Shown here piece by piece: positions 36,014 through 48,000 of a stretch of DNA of 64,000 nt. Location: the NCBI GenBank assembly GCA_914767715.1, contig OU612068.1, forward strand, positions 17,176,001 to 17,240,000, written 5' to 3'. Source of the stretch: Membranipora membranacea. Its lineage: Eukaryota; Bryozoa; Gymnolaemata; Cheilostomatida; Membraniporidae. The notes beneath the pieces were generated by a model, which made no database searches, was not told where the DNA came from, and was given only the letters and a program-made list of their open reading frames with translations. Each line of letters opens with the position of its first letter. Within the stretch, counting starts at the first letter, position 1. The translations under genes and the position numbers were made by a program.

Positions 36014-39000
36014 ATGTTTTCCAACAACTCAGCTGCAGCTCAGCAGCAAAGGCAGTCACATCACCAGAATAGTAGTGGTAGTCTTGTGAGGCAACTACAA
36101 CAGGGATCATCTTCACACACTTTATTGTCTGGCAACAGCAGGGCAACCCTACCACCAGAGCTTGCTGCAGAGTTGTATGAAAAATATGGACTGGTTGCAG
36201 CTACAGACAGAAACACACTTACTATACCCCCTAATATTGATCATGATGCAGGTCCATCCAGACTGCAGTTTCAGCAGCAGCTACAAAACAATCAGCAGTC
36301 TCAACAAGTCAGACCCGGGTTTAGCCGCTCTATGTCTGCCCACATTGGGAGGCCAGGGAGTAGTGGCAAAGGAATGAATTTTCATCGGTATCAGCAACGG
36401 CAACCCATGGTGAATGGAAAGGCTGTTACATCCCCACACAGCGGTCATTTCATGACAAGCAACCTAGATGATGAAGAAGATGCAGTCAAAGGAGATAAAG
36501 GAGAAGGTATGGAGGAACCTGAACATGTGTTGAGTGAAACCCAGAATAAGATACCTGGTTATAACTTTGCAGAAGCGTGTCAGACGCCACAGAATAGCTA
36601 TAGGTTCAACTCGACATTCAACAGGAAGGATGCAAACGATTTTGACAGTTCACTCAGTAAACTGTTTGCCTGTATGACATTGGCTTATGGCAGGTAAGAG
36701 TGCATGGTAGCTGGTAAAAGTATTTTCTCCCCACTATGCTGACAACATAAGCCTATATACAAATCACATCTAATACAAAGTTTTAAAGTGGCCACAGAGA
36801 TGGAATGATGCATTTACAGATCCAAGTTCATGCATTTTTCCTTATAATTTGGAAGCTCCAAAACTGTCTTCAGTTGAATCCTAGAGCTACTTTTTTTATT
36901 GAATCATTTGGGCCTATACTCATGTTTAGTCATTGCACTAGCTCTGTTGCTTTGAACTAATTTTGTCTCTTTTTTTCAGCGCAAAAGTTGCCAACCCTAA
37001 ATTCAATGCTTTTAAAGGATTGAAAATCAACACTTGGGATAAAATGAGACTTAACAACATCATCTGGAGAGAGTGGCATCTTCAATGTAAGTTATAATTG
37101 TAAAAGTTTATTGATATCTCATCGGTGGATATCTGGTCTTGACTGGTGCGGTTGTAATACAGATAAGATAACTTGAAAGCAGACTGGTATAATTGGTCTA
37201 TCAGGAAAACTCACAAGCGCGGATAATAATTTTGAATATTGCGTGTACCTGTGTTGACAAATATTATCAGGCTTGTGGCATTAGGTTCTTGAACAGCATT
37301 CAAACAGTGTACCTGTAACGGTTTGTGGACTTTGAACGAGGGACAGATTGAGGTTTTGGGCCCATGGGGACAGATAACAAACCCAAAGACATATTCTAGA
37401 CAATGTTGGGGGTTAAAAATGCTTGAACTGCCTGGGTCTACTTCAGTACCTAGGTATGCAATGCAATAAAGTGAGAAACTTGGTAATTATGTAAAACCTG
37501 TTGAAACCTAATAAAATCAACCAGGATTTTCCTGCTGTGACATCATAACCCCATATTTTCATATCTTGGTAAGTCTCATAAATTGATGTAATAACATGAC
37601 AGTCTGTTTGGGCATGCACATCCAGAGCTTACCTCGTCTGGTTGTAGCTACTTAGATTGTGTATTTGTGGTAAAGTTTGTCAGGATTTTAAGCTGTGACA
37701 CGATTTACATCCATTACATTAGATCCAGGAACCCCAGCCTTTACTAGCCTTTACTAGTTGAAAACTACTGGTACTCGAGTTTCTGGCCTTTGTATGCAAG
37801 GAGAATTCTCCCCGATGTATATGTCTGTATGTCTGAAGCCGTAGACATTCTTATTAGTTGAAGCCGGAACTTGATTGCTGGTGATTGATGGACATCATTT
37901 TTCAGGACTAATGAAAACATAAAAGCTCTTGTGTGGTTGATAAGGGGTTGACATACCATCACAGAGTAAGGATATATATCCTTACTCTGTGATACCATGT
38001 TGTAAAACCTTTCAAAGATTCAGTTTGAAGGATTCAACTTAGAATTTCTAAGATTTCCGTTATCAAAATGTGTAATACCAAAATGAATAGATGATAAAGA
38101 TAGTAAATATGTGACTCACAATATTGAGAAATGCCTGGCAAAAATGCTCTGTAACTGTTTTGGAGTATTGCCAATGGCTGTTGTAAATCCTGTATTTTCC
38201 AGTTGCTATCTCAGTCTCGCCCAGTCACAACATCATAGCTTATTTCATGTATGTATTGTTTATTTTAGTTATGAGGAAACACAAGCCTATAGTATGCAGT
38301 TTCACAGTGAATATGGAGGACTCTAAGGTTCACTCAAGGCCTCAGGTAGGTATCTCAAACGAGTGCGCTCGCACCAATCAGTCCTTGCTTAGTTAGAGAG
38401 TTCTAGCCCTGTCACGCGGCTACTTTTTTTGTTTTTGGGGGTACCAAAAACGTTGACCACGTAACAAGGATAAGAGAGTACAACAATCGAATGTTTCTGA
38501 CAAATGAGTTTTTTGGAAAACGGATTTTTGGCAATACTATGTTCTAAAGTCCTGCTTTGAGACGCCTGACTCGGAAGGACTGGTTATGTTAGTAAGCCCA
38601 AATCATACTCTATTATAAAAGAAGTTAGGGGTTCAACGTGGCCACAACTTATTGTAAAGTGGCGCCAGTATATAAGGATAGTTTGGAATTTAGACCTCAG
38701 AGCACTATAATTTGTTATGGATACTATGAAAGTACCAATTGTCCCCAATTCAGTGAAGTTTTGAGACACAATCCTATTATGTAAGTGATTACACATTGTG
38801 ATGCTCACGTAATCAATGGTGTTAGCTTGAGGATTATAACTACAACACCAAACTAAGTCTGACTCCTTAACCAAACTTAGCTAGTTGTTAGATTTTAACT
38901 AGACCAAGTTTGGTCCTTTTGCCTGCATTCGGATTTGCTCCTGATCCTCTGATCATGTCATAGGCTTTTGCCTGTGGCGGGGCCAGTGGAGAGGAGCAAC

Positions 39001-42000
39001 TGGAATGCAGGCAATTGGATTAAACTTGATTTAGATTTTAACACTCACATCCTCCCAGTTTATAAAGGCTATTTCAGCTGTTAGCCAGTAATGTATGATA
39101 ATAATATATGTACTAAAATTTCTAAATTAATCAGCTGTGTGCGTGTGAAAAAATGACAAAGTGTATTCATTACTAAGTACCAAAGAAAGTTTATGATGAA
39201 ATTTTAAAGAAGTCGATTTCAGCTGTTGGCCGGCTGTATGCGAACAATCATTGTACTAAGATTTTTAAACAAATCAGCTGTGTGCGTATGAAAAAATGAC
39301 AAAGTGTATTCTTTACTAAGTACAAAAGGAAAAGGATTGACCTCAGAGCTTGTGGTTGATTGACCTCAACATAGCATAACCTCGCAAACAATAACTAGGG
39401 CCTATTGAGAGAAAGATACAATACCAAGCATCTAAGGTCATGTGTAGAGGATTTGAGTTTGACTGACTTGAAGAGTTCTTTCAAACAATAAACCTATTGC
39501 TATCAAACTATCTAAAATGCAATAATGCATCACCTATTGAATGAAGGACTTGATTGAATTTATTTTCATGACCGCTTTGCTTATAGGCAGGACCCAACAC
39601 TAGGGTAACCGATATATTTTGTGATATTCTGCTCTCTTGTGGTCTGATTGAGTGTTTGAAGGCGTAGTTTTACAAGGCTTCAGTACATTTCCATGGGAAT
39701 TAATATTCAACCACCATTAATGTCTACATCCATTCCGGTTCCCCTTTCTATTTTAGTCTCATTGTATTTTTCATATCCTGTCGATTTCTATATTGTTTGT
39801 AGTCAGTGGTGATGGAAGGAAAATACTGGAAAAGACAGCTGGACATTTGCTGTGTTGAATATCAGAAATGGCGAGTGTTTTACATGAAGAAAATTATGCC
39901 CAAGACTCACGCTAAGATGGGTGTAAGTAGGATAACCAACTTTGAAAAAAAAAGTCGTAGAAATAGGCGTAGGGCAAAAGAAAAAATTCAGTTTGGTCTA
40001 TATTACTTATATTGCATGCATGTGCTTTAGGTGGGCTTCAAACATAAAACCATGTGGATCAGTCTTGCTTTAGAAAAAAACTGATGACGTAACTAATTCT
40101 ATTTTTATTAGCATAATGAGGTCTAAAACGAGTTCAAGTCAGCCATAAATAATCCATCATCTAAAAGCATTTGTCTTGAAGATTTATTTGCACAGTATAA
40201 TTTATGTTACATTTTTGGAGTTTTTGTCCAAATTCATTTCACTTAGTTGTATTCTTCATGGGTGGATAAGCTTAATAAGTTTGAGGAAATAAATTAGGCT
40301 CTTTGTTTGAAAAGTAACTAGCATTTTGTTTTAAATTGTTAGAGAGTAAAGCATGACTCTGGAACACAGGTAGCTATTGTGACTGCTTAGCTTTTTGAGA
40401 GTGAAGTGTGAAACTATGATAATTTATTACACTTACCACTGTAAACCTCCTCCACCTCCAAACCGAATCACTTTATTGTAAAAAAATACCTAACCTGTAG
40501 CCTAAGTTCTCAGACTATAAGTTGAGGGAAGGTTGCTTTATTGCAAGTCCATGCTGTAGGTGCTGATCGAAATGTTCTTGACTTGGTTATGTTATAAATC
40601 ATACACCTAATAGCAGCAACAGGTACAGTTATAGCTTTAGCTATAATACCTATAGTTATAGCTATAAGTCTTATGAAACTCTTACAAAATACATTCTTCC
40701 CCAGCAAGGTTCTCTGCTATCCTTTGCAAATAAAGTTCAGATCAGGTGATACGTTTTTTTTCTGATCTGTTGGGCGTTTCCTTACTGTTTATCAGTTGTC
40801 AATTTACGCAAGATCGATTACAATCGGAAAATTGATATGGGACAATGAAATTTGGTCTACCCAGGATAATTAGACGATGCACCTTATTGTCAAAATCAGA
40901 AGTCTTTCCACCAGCGCCTTGGGTGAATGAAAATTTGAAAAAACTCAGGCAATCCGATATTCTTTTTGTTGTTTTAGAATAGTTTATTTTTATTATCTCA
41001 TGTTGGTTGTTCTTGGAAAATATTAGACCCGGTTAAAAAGCAGGTTTGCTCATTATGTAACATAAAAATTCTTTTTGTTTTGAGGCTACCAAAAAAGGTT
41101 ATATATATCACCCGCCCTCCAAATTGCATGCACTTTGTAGTTTGTTGTGTTCCAATAACTTTTGTCCTGACAAGCTTTCTTGAGTTTAGAAATTTGCAGT
41201 GAATTCTGGTTAGAACAAATTCACAATCACAATTAACAAGAGCTCAGCTGATACACAAATGAGAAACAACTTAGACACCACTTTAGCAACCATAACATTG
41301 GTAGGTCATGGAATGTATGTACAGCAAAGGTATATGAAAAAAGGAAGTCTATGATGGACATGCCTTCTCCCACTTTCCATACCAACCGAACAGAGCTTGA
41401 AATGACAGTCAATGATACAAGTGCTAAAATGAATACGGGGTCAATGCATTGTCATAGCCGATTTCGTACTACTGTCAGAGCATGTCAAAATATGAACTAT
41501 AGGTGTTAGACCTTATTTTAAAAGGAGACACCTGGAAATGACCATAGCTTTTGATGATTACCCTTTTTGACCAGCTGGCCCATTTTCTGACCCCTCTGAA
41601 CATTTAATACCACATTAATTATTTTAATTTCAGATAAACGAGTTATTAGACAGGATAGTGGACCAGGATCCCCCTAATTATTACTCAGGACAGAACCATG
41701 AGCACATGTACGGCATGGAGGATGATTTCAATCTGGATTTCTCCAATACTCTTTTCTCGACGAATCTACTCAGTCAGCCTATGTCACAAAATCACGGAGC
41801 TGACCCTAACAGTAGTAAGTCATAGCCCAAACACGTGTTCAAGTCATATTTACTATTGCATGTAGGTCTCTGAGTGAATTAATTCTTTTAGCTTGAGTAT
41901 CATCAAAAGGAAATCGGTATGAAGACCCGGGGCTGATTTAATAAATTAGGGGCAGACACATGTTAGGTACTCACACTAAATTGGCTCTGATGATCAGATA

Positions 42001-45000
42001 TACATGACGTGATTAAAATGCAGTCTCGGTATCACTGTGAAGTCACGTTCTGGGTCTAGTCAGTTGTTGGTGGGCATCACTCTCGCTCGGTATTGTCCTC
42101 TTTATCCCTTTTTCACCATCATTATTACATATTGTGTTGGAGTTATAAAATTTTTCATTTGATTTGTGCAGTCAGCACTAAATTTATACTGTCTGCATCC
42201 ATGAAAGATAAGATAAGTCAGGGCCCAATACCACAATAGAGGCATCGAGGCCTAAATTTATAACGGTTAATGACCCATGATGTATCATCATCATCATTTG
42301 CAGTCCTTCGGTTGACAACGATGACTGTTCTATGTTTTCGGTTGAATGACTGTCCTCCATGATTGACAATCCAGCGCTTTGGACTGCCAGTCATGCGTTT
42401 TCATGTCTCTCCGCTTCATGTTTCTCTTAGTCACATCTTTAAATCGGAGTCTTGGTCTACCCTGATTTCGCTGTCCCATGATGTATAATTCAGAGAATTC
42501 AACTATAGTATGTGACACTAGGTGTGACCAGAATATACTGGTACTAAGCTAGTGTCACAAACACTGCCTCTTACTGTTACCCAAAGACCAATGCATGTTA
42601 TAGTCAGGCAGTTACTCTTGATCACAGAGTAAGGATATATCCTTACTCTTGGTTATGATAAAGTTATGTCAGATTTGCATGGTAAAAAAATTCAATGCTT
42701 CACTCTACTTAATGCTATACAAGGCTGACATATCTTCAATATTAGTAACTGCCTGACTATAACATGCATTGGTCTTTGGGCATTTGATATTTCTGAATTA
42801 TGTTGTGGCAAAGTTTTAATTAAGAGTTGCCTTTTCATGTGCTTATTTTTTGTTAATTTTGCAGTGTTTCACTCAGATTTTATGCAGCCAGGTCTGGGAA
42901 CATTGCAGCCGACACTCGAAGATCTGACTAGTATGGATACTGTGGAACCATTTCAAGGTTAGCTTATTCTCATATCCAACCAGACAATGTGAATGAAAGC
43001 AAACAATTTCACAAATTTATCAACTAAAAATCTGTTTACATGACTAGGGACCTGCACATTAATTATATAATCAGGTCTATGCCATCATCCTTGCTTTCAA
43101 TATGATCATGATGGAGTCATGATTATGTCATATGTTGAACATTTTTTATCACAAACACAAACAACATAATGCGCTGATTTGAGCAAAAATGTGATCATGT
43201 TCATGCTGAAACTGAATAGAATAATGTTGTATTAAATCCTCTCCGTCGAATCCCCCAAACTGTCTCCCTCGTAGAAGTAGGTTTTCCAGTGTGCATCTCT
43301 GTAAGCGTCTACGTAATTAAACTGATAACTAACTTGTTTCTAGATACAACCAAAGATCAAAATTTGAAAGGTACGAATAATCACCTGGCACTAGAACAAT
43401 TTTGATCCAGTTTACCTGCATTTGGAGTTGCTCCCCTTCTACCTGGATTTATCAGTAGAGGGGAGCAACTCCAAATGCAGGAAAATGGGATCAATCTTGA
43501 TCTAAACCTGGTACTGGTTTGAAGTGATACAGCTATATCACTCTCTTCTTCTTGTTTCTTGGCTATCTTTGGGTATTGCCCAGTGCTCAATGTGATCTCC
43601 TAAACAACGTCCACAAAATAATACAGTTTTCTGCACATATACACTAGTTTATTAATTGCAATGATGTCGTCATCGTCATGTATGATTTCTGCCCTCGCTA
43701 TAACTCAATACTCGTGTCTAGTCTGTTCTCACTGTAAAGTAAATAACTCACTATGATTGCCCCTTATTTCCTGGATATATGTTTACAAACAAGTTATTTG
43801 TTAAGTGTTAACCATAAACATATAATTTTGTATGTTTATGGTGTTAACAAACCTGACATTGAGATGGTTTAAAGATGATATGATTGTATTAGTCAGTAGT
43901 ATATATAGTTTGGTTGTTTTTCAATGGTGGGGAAGCTCTCCTCTCCATCAAAACCTCCTGGAGAGTCCTGGATCGCCTAACACCAGTTTAACCTAACAAA
44001 AAAGATTGATAGCTTTATATTATTTAGGCTTGACATGCAATTTTTTTACTTCATGCCTACGATTGTAGATTGGTGTGTTCAGAGAGTTGCTTGGTTCGTT
44101 TGAAGCTTGAGAACCCTTCATCTTTCTGTCAGCTGAGATTGAATGTTTATTGTTTCTGTTATATCATCCAAATATGTGTATATGTAAGACCCACACATCT
44201 TTCCACTGTGTTTCCCTAACTAAAGAGTTAATTCATTGTCTAACAAACTTCATCTCTAACACTCAAATGCCCAGCTTCTATATGGATTTTCGATCTTGAT
44301 CTTGGTTGATTGAAAATATTCACAACGATACTTTCCTTTTTCAGATTTGTTGAGTGAGGCTTTTGGATGGAACAATGGCAGTATAGGGTTGCCTTCACAT
44401 TTTTCTGGTTCACTCGGTAACTTACCCTCGGTCTATGAACCGCAGAAGCCTGGTGAGTGATATATTTTATATCTTATCTAGCTACCTTCACTAGGCATTA
44501 CACAGTCCATTGATATTACCATATATACAGCACAGCGTAACAGAGCCATATATTACATTATTGTGTAGGGGTGCTGCTGTATGTTTTTAAGGATGCCCTC
44601 ATAAAACGAGTCGTGTACCTGAAGATCATCAAAAAATTAATGCTTAGTTTTTAAAATTTCCCATAGAGAGACTTGGATTTTACGCATTCACTTCATATAA
44701 TATAAGCGCGTATAATGGTTTTATCTAGCTCGTCAAGCATGTCAAGACAGGCTAGGTTAATATCATAAGAAATTCAGATTATGGTTGTCTTCTCATGCCA
44801 TTGTAACTTGAGATTTCTTTTTGTTACTGTTCATTGGTAACTATATAATTTCTCATCAAAGTTTTGTCCGTACAGTGCCAGGAATCTAGTGACATCGATG
44901 TAATAACATTTTTACAGGCACCACACATTCACAAAGTGCTGGATTACTATTACAATCCAATCAGCAGCTGAATCAGGTTCAGAACTTTACCGGCAACAGT

Positions 45001-48000
45001 TCTTTCATGTCACCGGCAACCTCTACAGCACAAAACACTAACAATTATTCTCCAGTACAAGTCATATCTCAACAACAACAACAAATGCAACATACACAAG
45101 TCCAACATCAGCTACAACAGCCACAGCCTATGCAACAGACTAATGTTCCAGCTACATACACGATGCTCGTGAATACCGCACCTGGAGTGGCTATAAATAA
45201 GCAACCTGACAGTAACAATGTATTTCTTGCATCATCATCTGTTGATGGCAATCAGCCAGGTAGAACTGCTGTGTGGAATAATTCTGTATCTACCCCCCAC
45301 ACTGCTGCTAATACAGGAACAGGTGGTCAGGGTGGTAACATCATACAGATACAGAGTGCCATCGTGACACCCCAACAGCAGAATCAAGAGTTTATAAAAC
45401 CAAAGGTGGGTGCACTTATTTCAATGGCATGTAGTCACACACTTGTTGATGAGCGTCAGCCCTGCCACATTTGATATAATCTGAGGTATAAGGTACAGTG
45501 AGCTTTTGCTACATCGCGGTGACTGGATGCTAGCTAGCACCAATTTCCTAGCTGAGGTGGGAATTAACATAGAGTTCTGAGGCCAAGTTTATATTTTCTG
45601 TTCCCAAAATTAGCTGCTTCAAGCTTTATTACTCCTGAAGAGTAGAGTTTTGTTATTTGGCATCACCGCTATTGAGCAATTGAGCAACCTAACTTGCCAG
45701 TTTGTGATATTAAAGCTCTATTTTCTCAATGACATTATGTTGAATATTTCATTATCGACTGAGCTGAATATATTCAAATAGACCAGGCTGGTTGGGGTGC
45801 CTGGAGTTATCCTCTGTTCAGCAAGATTGATTCATGTGCAGACAACCCTGAATTCTGAACCAAGCATGTACTGATCATTCTAGCCTTTTCTAGCCTGATT
45901 CTAGCTACTAGCAAGAGGGCGCAGTTCTGCAACTGACTCTTATAACCAATGCTACTTATAATTTGCAGATATCAAGTCCAATAAGGAAACCTAGAGCCAT
46001 TGCTCCCAAGTCCACAACCTCGGCCAGTCCAGCTCCTTTTCTCGCTCAACTACTCACAAAAAACTCATTTACTGGAAATCTCAATGCAGCAGTAACAGCG
46101 CAGTCCAAATACACTTCAGTACCTTCAATACCCAGCTCTTCATCCACTCATCAAAGGGTATGTTATTATCTTATCTTTTAATATTTTGTTGAGCTGATTT
46201 TAATTGTCACAGTTTACTAGCCGGCAAAACCTGTCTAAAATCAATGTTTTAAAGACACAGCTGTATGTTGGTGTATGTTGGTTAAAGCCATGTTTTAAAA
46301 ATCTTGTACATGTATATTGCTCGCTCACATTGATTTTCAGAATTGTTGTCTCTTTTCGATATTTGGTATAAAGTTTTAAGCGTCAGATTTTGCAGATGTA
46401 CGTGTTTTCCTCCAATAGGAGCAGGTCAAGCAATAATTGCTTCATGGTTAAATTACCCCTTCAAAAACTAGCATCTTAGCTTTTTGATTTAGGGTTGTCT
46501 GCCAGCACAAAAAAAGGGGCAACTCCATACAACAAGACCTGCTTTGTAAATAAATATAATAGCAAGATTTAGTTTCGAGTAAAATCACTGTCTTCTATGT
46601 GCCCCCCCCCCCCCCGAGATTATTAAATGGACAAGTGTTGCGGTTGGTGTTTTCTTCCACACCCCCTCCATTAAAAACTGCCATGCCTATGTATCAAAGG
46701 AGAATGTATTTGATAGAAGCAATGAGACACTTATGTCATATTCAAATCAGGTCATGTTATATCATCAACAATACTTCTGTAAAACGATGCCAACCCCCTT
46801 TGGTAAAACCACAGAGTAAAGTTTTCGAACTGTTTCATAATAATGATGAAATAGTCCGATATTTTGCCTCTTATCAACAAGCCCAGCTGTCACAAGGCAT
46901 TGTTTTTAGCTATGACTGATTAGATGCCTGGCTGGGCTATAAGTTTATCATTAGCTGAGAAATGTATAAGTTATAAGTTTTTTGATAAGTTATCCCCCAC
47001 CATCATTAATAGACCTTTCTGGACATGCGTTCTGCTTTGACCCAGAGACTATCGATTTCTATAGCAAGGAGTAAAAGACCTTGTCTATAGTCTCTGTTTG
47101 ACCTTCTTTTGCTGAGGTTTCAGTTTGTCAATGCTGTCATGTTGCTAACAGTGATTTTTGGGAACTGTGCCAGAATTTTGTCAGTGCCCACAAATGTTCC
47201 TATAAGGGCTGTCATTCTGACCGCATGGAGAATCATGCCTCTATCTCGTGACCAGATGTGTTAACAGGAATAGGTGGTCCCCACTTGACTTACTCATCAC
47301 TCCTGGCATTATAATGTTATTGGGATCGGTCATTGCCATTGACTACCTTGAAACTGATTAACCAAGGTTTATATTCATAGATCAACCTGATTAGGTAGGA
47401 TGCATAGGCTGATGTTGTTGAAAACCTCGAAAAAACTATTTGTTGTGTTGGTGACCACAATTATGACATGGATAGAGGGATTTTTCTACTGCATGTCATA
47501 TAGTTATTTCAGGGTTTGAGCGATGCTCTTTTCTTGAGGCCCAACGGCCATAATACCAAATCCTACGGTTTAGAACACAGGATGAGCGGCTGACCTTCTC
47601 ATATTTTACTTTTGTAAATTTGCAATTAATTTTCTTTATCTGCACCATCACTATCAAAGCAAGAAAGTTAGGAGGCAACAGGAACAAGCCATGCTGCTCT
47701 AAATTTAGCAGTCATTACGCATTTGCACTCAACTTACTGTGACCCTCAGCGTTTAATGACCAGCGACAGTCAAAACAGGAGCTGCGTCAACATGCCAACA
47801 AGGATCAAATAGGATTGGCAATCATGAGTATGGAGCTCTAGCAACTAAGCTATTCATGATCCTCTATCTCCATTACGTTGTAGTTGCTTCTTGGTCTCAC
47901 ATGTTGCAAACTCATTCCTCAAAACTCTCTTATAGTGATTCTGATTTTTCTCTTTAGATTCTTGTACCAGACCTCAGTACTCTGACATCAAACGTTCCCA

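Noticed and set aside
37958-37993. Transcription terminator hairpin
   Set aside because: Intrinsic terminators of this kind do not apply to Pol II introns; the flanking repeat favours an insertion.
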